A DNA stretch of 16,130 nucleotides from JBBQYA01 sp038209155 (GTDB taxonomy: Bacteria > Bacteroidota > Bacteroidia > Sphingobacteriales > Sphingobacteriaceae). The position numbers were made by a program, and so were the translations under genes. Shown here in pieces: positions 7,667 through 13,425 of this stretch (position 1 is its first letter; each line of letters starts with the position of its first letter). The notes beneath the pieces were generated by a model, which made no database searches, was not told where the DNA came from, and worked only from the letters and a program-made list of their open reading frames with translations. Where the stretch lies: contig JBBQYA010000068.1 of the NCBI GenBank assembly GCA_038209155.1, positions 1 through 16,130 on the forward strand, given 5' to 3'.

Positions 7667-7675
7667 TTTATAGGG

Positions 7676-7707
7676 TAAAGGTAAAATTCTACCGTAGAAA
7701 CCTCAAA
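7676..7707 (-). promoter_or_regulatory. candidate promoter of the lpxK operon
   Basis: Read on the minus strand, TTTG (7707-7704), 20 bases, then TACCTTTA (7683-7676), a seven-of-eight match to the Bacteroidota -7 element TAnnTTTG. The element ends 9 bases before the lpxK ATG, implying a very short leader. Confidence 0.5.
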
Positions 7708-7933
7708 CAAAATTTATTTTTAGATTTTTTCTTTTCATGATGTAGATTATCAAATATTTCAGCTTCCATTTATCTTAAATATTTAGATAGAAAAAAATAT
7801 TATCAAGAATTAAAGTTTCAAAAACGCAGGAAGTTAAACCCTATCATCTAGAACTTAGCAGTGAATCTCGGGAAAATTACTTCACATTGTACACAAAAAT
7901 TCACACGCCATAAAAGAAAAACCATTCATTTCG

Positions 7934-7947
7934 CCTATTTAAATAGG
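7934..7947. promoter_or_regulatory. 14-bp perfect palindrome upstream of the CsbD-like gene, candidate operator
   Basis: CCTATTTAAATAGG is its own reverse complement over all 14 bases. It lies 57 bases before the CsbD-like ATG, in the right place to bind a dimeric regulator near the promoter of a stress-type gene. The regulator is unknown. Confidence 0.4.
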
Positions 7948-7964
7948 TGTTAAAACAGGCACGA

Positions 7965-7987
7965 TGATAGAAATATAAATTTCATCA
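7965..7987 (+). repeat. hairpin in the leader of the CsbD-like gene
   Basis: Inverted repeat TGAT-A-GAAAT / ATTTC-ATCA around a 4-base loop (ATAA), nine pairs with one bulged A. It ends 17 bases before the ATG. It could be an operator or an RNA hairpin affecting translation or mRNA stability; it is A/T-rich and only moderately stable. Confidence 0.35.
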
Positions 7988-8004
7988 CTAAATAAACAAA
8001 TAGT

Positions 8005-8196
8005 ATGGACTCATTAGATTTAAAAGGAAAATGGAATCAGTTGAAAGGAAAAGTTAAGCAAGAATATGCTGACATGACTGATGATGATTTGAAGTATGAA
8101 GAAGGAAAAGAAGATGAATTGTATGGAAGATTGCAAACCAAAATGGGTAAATCCAGAGAAGGAGTTATTAGTTGGTTGAAGGGATTAGATAAATAA
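8005..8196 (+). CDS. CsbD-like stress-response protein
   Basis: A 63-residue, highly charged cytoplasmic protein with the CsbD-family pattern: LKGKWNQLKGKVKQEYADMTDDDL (about 6-29), an acidic linker EEGKEDELYGRLQ (32-44), and a C-terminal KMGKSREGVISWL (46-58). Family members are small predicted helical proteins induced by general stress in several bacteria; the biochemical role is not known. It is a stand-alone gene with a strong terminator 17 bases after its stop, and its upstream region carries a palindrome and a hairpin. Confidence 0.9.
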   Translation: MDSLDLKGKWNQLKGKVKQEYADMTDDDLKYEEGKEDELYGRLQTKMGKSREGVISWLKGLDK

Positions 8197-8212
8197 AAAA
8201 ATTATTTATCAT

Positions 8213-8246
8213 AAAAAAAGCCTTGGTTTTCATCAAGGCTTTTTTT
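8213..8246 (+). terminator. intrinsic terminator of the CsbD-like gene
   Basis: A perfect 13-bp stem (8213-8225 against 8234-8246) with GCCTTG/CAAGGC at the tip, an 8-base loop, and a run of seven T on the 3' arm. It starts 17 bases after the stop codon. The A run on the 5' arm would let it act on the minus strand as well. Confidence 0.9.
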
Positions 8247-8630
8247 ATGAATTATACCCATTAAACTATAAATAATTTAATACTTTTTTTACATAAATAT
8301 GTTTATTTAAAATTAAATTTAACTTTTGACAAAATTATATTTCTACGGCGTGAGGGATGGAAGCGGCATCCTTTTTTTGTTTTTCACAAAAAAAGATATA
8401 GCGTACAGCCCGACCCAAATCCTTTGTAATCAATAACTTAATTAAATAAAATCTAACTAAGGATTTGGGACACGCACAAAAGCATTTTTTATTTAATTTT
8501 AAAAAACAATCCTTCTTAATCTAAAGAATTCTAAAATATTCTTTAATACTAAAAACTTTATTCTATTTATAAATCAATTAGTTTACATTATAATTTTAAA
8601 ATGAATTTCACTAAAATTTATATAATTAAA
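8247..8630. other. intergenic region downstream of the CsbD-like and SlyD-like genes
   Basis: No gene is seen in these 384 bases, where two convergent genes end. The left third and the last 150 bases are very A/T-rich and featureless. The centre, 8348-8475, is clearly different: it is richer in G and C and highly self-complementary (see the RNA-like element). I see no separate terminator for the minus-strand SlyD-like gene. Confidence 0.6.
8348..8475 (+). ncRNA. structured RNA-like element of a type recurring in Bacteroidota genomes
   Basis: Nested complementary segments suggest a multi-branched fold. An outer stem GCGTG (8348-8352)/CACGC (8471-8475) encloses three hairpins: GGATG (8355-8359)/CATCC (8367-8371) with loop GAAGCGG; a T/A-rich stem (8371-8380)/(8386-8395); and an 11-bp stem (8414-8424)/(8459-8469) around a 34-base A/T loop. 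Unpaired conserved-looking segments are AGATATAGCGTACAGCCCGA (8394-8413). From memory, GGGATGGAAGCGGCATCC ... AAAGATATAGCG-ACAGCCCGACC recurs between genes in Flavobacteria, and may correspond to the Flavo-1 RNA motif, but I cannot confirm that name here. The plus orientation follows that remembered motif. Its function is unknown; it may be an ncRNA or a mobile-type repeat. Confidence 0.55.
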
Positions 8631-9113
8631 TTAATGATCATGCCCATGTTGATGCACATGTTTATGAATTAATTCTTGAGGAGTAGCCGCACGAATACTT
8701 TCTACTGTTACATCAAAATTTAGGGTTTCGCCAGCCAATGGATGATTAGCATCTACATGTACCACATCTTCTTTGACTTCTTTCACCACAATATTCATAA
8801 TGCCGTTTTCATCTTCAGATTGGAACTGCATACCAGCTTCTAACACCGCATCTGGCGGAAAATTCATTCGCGGAACTTGAAAAAGTAATGTATCATCGAA
8901 TAAACCATAAGCTTCTTCTGGTACTACTTGCACCTTTTTGCTCTGACCAATTTCCATATTTTCCATTTCCTTTTCCAATCCCGGAACAATGTTTTCTGCT
9001 CCGTGCAAGTACATTAGCGGTTCACCTGGGTAAGATTGATCCAATATTTCTCCATCTTGATTGGTTAAAATAAATGAAAAGCCAACCACATCTCCTTTTT
9101 TTATTGTCTGCAT
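8631..9113 (-). CDS. SlyD-like FKBP-type peptidyl-prolyl isomerase / metallochaperone
   Basis: A 160-residue SlyD-type protein: an FKBP domain interrupted by the insert-in-flap chaperone domain. The FKBP part is at 1-69 (KKGDVVGFSFILTNQDGEILDQS, then PLMYLHGAENIVPGLEKEM at 32-50) and resumes at 118-141 with the hallmark ANHPLAGETLNFDVTV (122-137). The insert lies between, after EEAYG (66-70). The last 11 residues (HKHVHQHGHDH) are rich in histidine, as in SlyD proteins that bind nickel or other divalent metals. It is expected to act in the cytoplasm in protein folding and perhaps metal delivery. The ATG at 9113 is chosen over the open frame to 9164 because a complete promoter lies in the extension. 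Confidence 0.92.
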   Translation of the reverse strand: MQTIKKGDVVGFSFILTNQDGEILDQSYPGEPLMYLHGAENIVPGLEKEMENMEIGQSKKVQVVPEEAYGLFDDTLLFQVPRMNFPPDAVLEAGMQFQSEDENGIMNIVVKEVKEDVVHVDANHPLAGETLNFDVTVESIRAATPQELIHKHVHQHGHDH

Positions 9114-9133
9114 ATTAACTATAGATTTTTGTG

Positions 9134-9164
9134 CAAAGCTATAAATTTTACATTTTATTGCCAA
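9134..9164 (-). promoter_or_regulatory. promoter of the SlyD-like gene
   Basis: On the minus strand: TTG (9164-9162), 20 bases, then TAGCTTTG (9141-9134), an exact match to the Bacteroidota TTG-N~19-TAnnTTTG promoter. The -7 element ends 20 bases before the ATG at 9113. This also decides the start codon. Confidence 0.75.
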
Positions 9165-9174
9165 TTGAAATTGG
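9161..9174. promoter_or_regulatory. palindrome in the slyD-like/pruA divergent promoter region
   Basis: CCAATT-GA-AATTGG is a perfect 6+6 inverted repeat with a 2-base centre. It covers the -33 TTG of the SlyD-like promoter and lies 30 bases upstream of the pruA -7 element, so a protein bound here could affect both genes. No regulator is known. Confidence 0.35.
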
Positions 9175-9203
9175 TAAAAAACAAAGTCGCATGGGTAATT
9201 TTA

Positions 9204-9211
9204 TATCTTTG
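9204..9211 (+). promoter_or_regulatory. -7 promoter element of pruA
   Basis: TATCTTTG matches TAnnTTTG exactly and ends 19 bases before the pruA ATG. No TTG lies at the normal -33 distance; the nearest, in the palindrome at 9161-9174, is 30 bases away. The promoter may therefore be weak or need an activator. Confidence 0.7.
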
Positions 9212-9230
9212 CCCACCTAAATAAATAATT

Positions 9231-10862
9231 ATGCTTAAAGGATTTTTTAATGTTCCAAAACCTGTAAACGAACCTGTTCTCAACTATGCTCCAGGAAGTA
9301 AGGAACGTGCAAATTTGAAACTTGCTCTTACAAAATATCGTTCAGAAGTAAAAGATATTCCTATGTATATCGGTGGTAAAGAAGTATTTACCAATAAAAA
9401 AGTAAGTATTCATCCTCCGCATGATCATCAACATTTATTAGGTCATTATTCTTCTGGCGACAAGAGCCATGTTGCGGATGCTATCAATGCTGCATTAGCC
9501 GCAAAAGAAAATTGGGAAAACCTAGCTTGGGAACAGCGTGCCGCAATTTTTTTGAAAGCTGCGGATCTTTTGGCTGGACCTTACAGAGATAAAATAAATG
9601 CCTCAACCATGCTTGGGCAAAGTAAAAATGCCTATCAAGCAGAAATAGATGCAGCTTGTGAATTCATCGATTTTTTAAGATACAATGTATATTATATGTC
9701 TCAGATATATGCTCAACAGCCAGAATCTGTTCGCGGTGTTTGGAATAGATTGGAACAAAGACCTTTAGAAGGTTTTGTTTTTGCTTTAACGCCTTTTAAC
9801 TTTACGGCAATTGCAGGAAATTTACCAAGTTCTGCTGCCATGATGGGTAATGTTGTAGTTTGGAAACCATCTAATACTCAAATTTATTCTGCAAGTGTAT
9901 TGATGGAAGTTTTTAGAGAAGCTGGTGTGCCAGATGGAGTTATCAATTTAATTTATGTTTCTGGGCCAGAAGCTGGAGAGGTTATTTTTAAGCATCCAAA
10001 TTTTGCTGGAATCCATTTTACTGGTTCTACAGGTGTGTTTCAAGGGATGTGGAAAACGATTGGAGAAAATATTGCTACTTATAAAACCTATCCAAGAATT
10101 GTAGGGGAAACGGGTGGAAAAGATTTTATTTTAATTCATCCATCTGCAGATACGAAAGTGGCAAATACTGCGATACTTAGAGGTGCATTTGAGTTTCAAG
10201 GTCAAAAATGTTCGGCTGCTTCTCGGGTTTATATTGCTGAAAGTCAGTGGCCAGAGATCAAGGGAATGATGATTCGAGATTTAGCATCTATGAAAATGGG
10301 TCCTACAGAAGATTTTGAAAACTTCATTAATGCAGTAATCGACGAAAAATCTTTTGACAAATTAGCGGGTTTTATTGATCAAGCAAAAAAAGATAAAGAA
10401 GTGGAAATTGTAGCTGGTGGAAATTATGATAAATCTAAAGGATATTTTATAGAGCCGACTGTTCTTTTGACAAGCGATCCCAAATATGTGACCATGTGCG
10501 AAGAATTATTCGGTCCGGTTTTAACCGTTTTTGTGTATAAGGATAAGGATTATGAAAAAACATTAGAACTAATAGATACTACATCAAATTATGCTTTAAC
10601 GGGAGCAATCATCGCAACAGATAGATATGCGATTGCTACGGCAACTCAAAAATTACGAAATGCAGCAGGAAATTTTTATATTAATGATAAATGTACGGGT
10701 GCAGTAGTTGGGCAACAACCTTTCGGTGGAGCTAGGGGTTCTGGAACGAATGATAAAGCAGGATCTATGATTAATTTGCTTCGTTGGGTTTCTCCAAGAA
10801 CGATAAAAGAGGTTTTTGATTCTCCAACTGATTTTAGATATCCATTCTTAGAAAAGGAATGA
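9231..10862 (+). CDS. pruA: L-glutamate gamma-semialdehyde (1-pyrroline-5-carboxylate) dehydrogenase
   Basis: A 543-residue monofunctional P5C dehydrogenase of the aldehyde dehydrogenase superfamily. It oxidises L-glutamate 5-semialdehyde, in equilibrium with 1-pyrroline-5-carboxylate, to glutamate with NAD+, the second step of proline breakdown. Visible motifs are TPFNFTAIAGNLPSSAAMMG (187-206), WKPS (211-214), the cofactor-site FTGSTGVF (263-270), VGETGGKD with the general base Glu293, FQGQKCSAASR with the nucleophile Cys327, and EELFGPVL and the C-terminal GGARGSGTNDKAG. The N-terminal NEPVLNYAPGSKER is typical of this subfamily. It has no proline dehydrogenase domain, unlike proteobacterial PutA, so proline oxidation needs a separate gene not in this window. 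It has its own promoter, divergent from the SlyD-like gene, and is followed by a repeat array. Confidence 0.95.
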   Translation: MLKGFFNVPKPVNEPVLNYAPGSKERANLKLALTKYRSEVKDIPMYIGGKEVFTNKKVSIHPPHDHQHLLGHYSSGDKSHVADAINAALAAKENWENLAWEQRAAIFLKAADLLAGPYRDKINASTMLGQSKNAYQAEIDAACEFIDFLRYNVYYMSQIYAQQPESVRGVWNRLEQRPLEGFVFALTPFNFTAIAGNLPSSAAMMGNVVVWKPSNTQIYSASVLMEVFREAGVPDGVINLIYVSGPEAGEVIFKHPNFAGIHFTGSTGVFQGMWKTIGENIATYKTYPRIVGETGGKDFILIHPSADTKVANTAILRGAFEFQGQKCSAASRVYIAESQWPEIKGMMIRDLASMKMGPTEDFENFINAVIDEKSFDKLAGFIDQAKKDKEVEIVAGGNYDKSKGYFIEPTVLLTSDPKYVTMCEELFGPVLTVFVYKDKDYEKTLELIDTTSNYALTGAIIATDRYAIATATQKLRNAAGNFYINDKCTGAVVGQQPFGGARGSGTNDKAGSMINLLRWVSPRTIKEVFDSPTDFRYPFLEKE

Positions 10863-10873
10863 TTTTTTTTAAC

Positions 10874-11108
10874 GAAAGGGCAAGATTTTTTTTAGGCTAG
10901 GGCGCAAATTGTATTAATTTAAGGGAAAGATTTTTTTGAATCCAAGGGCGCAAATTGTTTTTTATGAAAGAGCAAGATTTATTTAACGCGAGGGCGCAAA
11001 TTGTTCATCGAAAGGGAAAGATTTTTTTAACGCAAGGGCGCAAATTGTTCATTGAAAGGGCAAGATTTTTTTTTAACGTAAGAGAGCAAATTGTTTTTTC
11101 GTAAAGGA
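10874..11108. repeat. tandem array of five 44-47 base units plus a partial sixth
   Basis: Units begin with GAAAGGG-like sequence, taken from the GGG positions ending at 10880, 10925, 10972, 11016 and 11060, with a degenerate sixth near 11107; spacings are 45, 47, 44, 44 and about 47. Each complete unit reads approximately GAAAGGGCAAGATTTTTTT, then AACGCAAGGGCGCAAATTGT, then a variable TTCATC-like end. Units three to five are most alike; unit two starts TTAAGGG. The array begins about 11 bases after the pruA stop. Its phrasing (AACGCAAGGGCGCAAA) resembles the 'ACGCAAAG...CGCAAAG' repeats I recall from Flavobacteria. All units are in the same orientation and there are no unique spacers, so it is not CRISPR. 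Confidence 0.85.
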
Positions 11109-11355
11109 AAAAAAGGATTTTAGTTATTCATATTTAGCATTTTTGACTAAAGGGAATTATTTTATTTATGACATTAAAATAAAAGGCCAAGATTGAAAAG
11201 TATTTTTAAAAAATGGTTTTTTTATTCGTGAACATTCGTTTAATCGTGGCTAATTTTTAAACCAAAATCTAAACAGAAAATTTTCAAAATACTCTAATCC
11301 ATTTCTAATTCCTTTCGCAAAAATTCGTTAAATCCGCACTAAAAAAATAATCTTA

Positions 11356-11384
11356 TTGCACTCCTATTCATAAATCTATATTTG
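11356..11384 (+). promoter_or_regulatory. promoter of the dCMP deaminase gene
   Basis: TTG (11356-11358), 18 bases, then TATATTTG (11377-11384), an exact TAnnTTTG, ending 16 bases before the ATG at 11401. This is among the most complete Bacteroidota-type promoters in the window. Confidence 0.75.
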
Positions 11385-11400
11385 TAAGCAAGAAAAAAAT

Positions 11401-11856
11401 ATGGAAAGAACCTCTTTTGAAGATATATTTATGAATTTGGCTATTGATCTTTCAAAAAGATCGCATTGTGTAAAAGCACATGTGGGAGCTGTTCTTACAA
11501 AAGATACTCGAATTATCTCAATTGGATACAACGGACCTCCAGCTGGCACTCATAATTGCGATCAGGAATGGCCAGAAACGGGTTGTCCTCGAGATTCGAA
11601 AAACTCTTGTTCATTAGCACTTCATGCAGAGGAAAATGCCATACTTTATGCTGTGAAAAATGGAGCTTCGCTAGAGGGTGCAACCTTATATTTAACTTTA
11701 TCGCCTTGCTTGTCTTGTGCTCGAATTATATTCACTTCTGGAATCAAAAAAGTGGTTTACAAAAGCTCTTATGCCAGGTATAAAGGCCTTCCTTATGATG
11801 AAGGAGTAGATTTTTTAAAAAAATTTGGTGTAGAAACCGTTCATAAAATTGATTAA
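11401..11856 (+). CDS. deoxycytidylate (dCMP) deaminase
   Basis: A 151-residue zinc enzyme of the dCMP/cytidine deaminase superfamily. It converts dCMP to dUMP, the substrate of thymidylate synthase. The catalytic zinc site is visible as HAEENA (75-80: ligand His75, proton shuttle Glu77) and PCLSCA (102-107: Cys103, Cys106). The upstream VGAVLTKDTRIISIGYNGPPAG (28-49) is the typical substrate-binding segment. Extra cysteines at 23, 53, 62 and 70 (HNCDQEW, TGCPRD, NSC) fit the additional structural zinc site known in T4-type dCMP deaminases. It has its own promoter and ends 42 bases before guaA, which has a separate -7 element, so readthrough into guaA is possible but not required. Confidence 0.92.
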   Translation: MERTSFEDIFMNLAIDLSKRSHCVKAHVGAVLTKDTRIISIGYNGPPAGTHNCDQEWPETGCPRDSKNSCSLALHAEENAILYAVKNGASLEGATLYLTLSPCLSCARIIFTSGIKKVVYKSSYARYKGLPYDEGVDFLKKFGVETVHKID

Positions 11857-11887
11857 TCCAAAAATTATCTGACCTCTATTCTTTTAT

Positions 11888-11895
11888 TATCTTTG
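11888..11895 (+). promoter_or_regulatory. -7 promoter element of guaA, unusually close to the start codon
   Basis: TATCTTTG is an exact TAnnTTTG, ending only 3 bases before the guaA ATG (11899). At the other genes here the gap is 9-20 bases. With transcription normally starting a few bases after this element, the mRNA would begin at or very near the ATG. No clear TTG at -33 is seen. Confidence 0.65.
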
Positions 11896-11898
11896 CGC

Positions 11899-13425
11899 AT
11901 GACTGAAAAAATCATCATTCTTGACTTCGGATCGCAATACACCCAATTAATTGCCCGTCGTGTTAGAGAATTTAATGTCTACTGCGAAATTCACCCATTT
12001 TATAAAATTCCAGAATTAGATGAAAACGTGAAAGGAATCATTCTTTCAGGTAGTCCTTATTCTGTGCGTCAAGATGATTCTCCACGAATAGATTTTAATG
12101 TTTTTGGTGCTCTTCCAATTTTGGGAGTTTGCTATGGAGCGCAATTAATGGCTTTCCAAAATGGTGGGGATGTAAATAAATCTACCACTCGAGAATATGG
12201 TAGAGCCAATTTGAATTTTATTGATCAAAAAAGTAAACTTTTTTATCATATAAAAATGGATTCTCAGGTTTGGATGTCTCATGCAGATACCATAATTGAT
12301 ATTCCATCCAATTTTACTATTTCTGCAAGTACGGAGACTGTAAAAGTAGCTGCTTTTGAATCTGCAGATAAAAATCATTATGGAATTCAGTTTCACCCAG
12401 AAGTTACCCATAGCCTAGAAGGAAAAACATTAATCCATAATTTTCTTCATGGCATTTGTGCTTGTAGTGGAGATTGGACTTCGAATGCTTTCATCGAAAC
12501 TACCATTCAAGAAATTAAAAATACAGTTGGAACAGAGAAAGTTCTGCTAGGACTTTCTGGTGGAGTAGATTCTTCTGTTGCGGCGGTTTTACTTCATAAA
12601 GCAATTGGTAGTCAGTTGCATTGCATTTTTGTTGACAATGGATTGCTTCGCAAAAATGAATTTGAAGCAGTTTTAGATTCCTACGAAAGTATGGGTTTGA
12701 ATATCAAAGGCGTAAAAGCTGGCGATCGTTTTTTGGATGCTTTGAAAGGCGAAAGCGATCCAGAAACGAAAAGAAAAATAATTGGAAGAGTTTTCATTGA
12801 AGTTTTTGATGATGCTGCACAAGAAGTAAAAGATGTAAAATGGTTGGCTCAGGGTACAATTTATCCAGATGTGATAGAATCAGTTTCGGTAAAAGGACCT
12901 TCGGCTACGATCAAATCACATCATAACGTAGGTGGTTTACCAGATTTTATGAAATTAAAAATCATAGAGCCTTTGAATACTTTGTTTAAAGATGAAGTGA
13001 GAAGGATTGGAACATCATTGGATATGCATCCTGATCTATTAGGGCGTCATCCATTTCCAGGTCCTGGATTATCTATTCGGATTTTGGGAGATATTACTGC
13101 AGAAAAGGTAAGATTATTGCAGGAGGCAGATTCGATATTTATCAATTGCTTGAAATCAGAAAATTTGTATGATCATGTTTGGCAAGCCGGTGCAATTTTA
13201 TTACCAGTGCAGTCGGTAGGAGTTATGGGTGATGAAAGAACATACGAACAGGTAATCTGCTTACGAGCGGTAGAATCGGTGGATGGCATGACTGCAGATT
13301 GGAGTCATTTGCCTTATGAGTTTTTGGCAAGAGTGAGTAATGAAATAATTAACAACGTAAAAGGTATAAACCGAGTGGTATATGATATCAGTTCGAAACC
13401 CCCAGCAACTATTGAATGGGAGTAG
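11899..13425 (+). CDS. guaA: GMP synthase (glutamine-hydrolysing)
   Basis: A 508-residue two-domain enzyme that aminates XMP to GMP using ATP and glutamine, the last step of de novo GMP synthesis. Residues 1 to about 190 form the class I glutaminase domain: IILDFGSQYTQLIARRVRE (6-24), GVCYG with nucleophile Cys78, and FHPEVTHS with His166 and Glu168. The ATP pyrophosphatase domain follows, with PP-loop LSGGVDSS (219-226), VDNGLLRKNE, LAQGTIYPDVIES and LGRHPFPGPGL. The C-terminal dimerisation part ends KPPATIEWE, as usual. The ATG at 11899 (MTEKIIILDFG) is the family start; a TTG at 11893 is in frame but lies in the promoter element. The 3' end overlaps the next gene by up to 44 bases. Confidence 0.97.
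   Translation: MTEKIIILDFGSQYTQLIARRVREFNVYCEIHPFYKIPELDENVKGIILSGSPYSVRQDDSPRIDFNVFGALPILGVCYGAQLMAFQNGGDVNKSTTREYGRANLNFIDQKSKLFYHIKMDSQVWMSHADTIIDIPSNFTISASTETVKVAAFESADKNHYGIQFHPEVTHSLEGKTLIHNFLHGICACSGDWTSNAFIETTIQEIKNTVGTEKVLLGLSGGVDSSVAAVLLHKAIGSQLHCIFVDNGLLRKNEFEAVLDSYESMGLNIKGVKAGDRFLDALKGESDPETKRKIIGRVFIEVFDDAAQEVKDVKWLAQGTIYPDVIESVSVKGPSATIKSHHNVGGLPDFMKLKIIEPLNTLFKDEVRRIGTSLDMHPDLLGRHPFPGPGLSIRILGDITAEKVRLLQEADSIFINCLKSENLYDHVWQAGAILLPVQSVGVMGDERTYEQVICLRAVESVDGMTADWSHLPYEFLARVSNEIINNVKGINRVVYDISSKPPATIEWE

Larger units (their letters stand above)
7667..8004. other. divergent intergenic region between lpxK and the CsbD-like gene
   Basis: These 338 bases hold the lpxK promoter candidate at the left end, about 220 bases of A/T-rich sequence in which I see no gene, and a palindrome plus a hairpin (listed separately) just before the CsbD-like gene. 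No clean TAnnTTTG precedes that gene; TAAATTTC at 7976-7983 is a seven-of-eight match but lies inside the hairpin. Confidence 0.6.
10863..11400. other. repeat-rich intergenic region between pruA and the dCMP deaminase gene
   Basis: No gene is seen in these 538 bases. The left part is a tandem repeat array (10874-11108, listed separately). From 11109 to about 11220 the sequence is A/T-rich with an isolated partial repeat phrase (AAAGGCCAAGATT at 11182-11194). Between 11221 and 11340 are several short phrases of the ATTCGTG/ATTCGTT/ATCGTGG type, including AAATTCGTTAAATCCGCACT (11321-11340), resembling degenerate repeats common between Flavobacterial genes. The dCMP deaminase promoter is at the right end. 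I see no hairpin terminator for pruA. Confidence 0.65.

Noticed and set aside
8348..8475. Rho-independent terminator for the SlyD-like gene
   Set aside because: The fold is a closed multi-branch structure, begins over 150 bases from the stop and lacks a U run at its left end on the minus strand.
10874..11108. CRISPR array
   Set aside because: Units are contiguous and similar along their whole length, with no unique spacers of constant size and no cas genes in the window.
11893..11898. TTG start two codons upstream of the guaA ATG
   Set aside because: The TTG is part of the TATCTTTG promoter element, and homologues start at the MTEKIIILDFG methionine.
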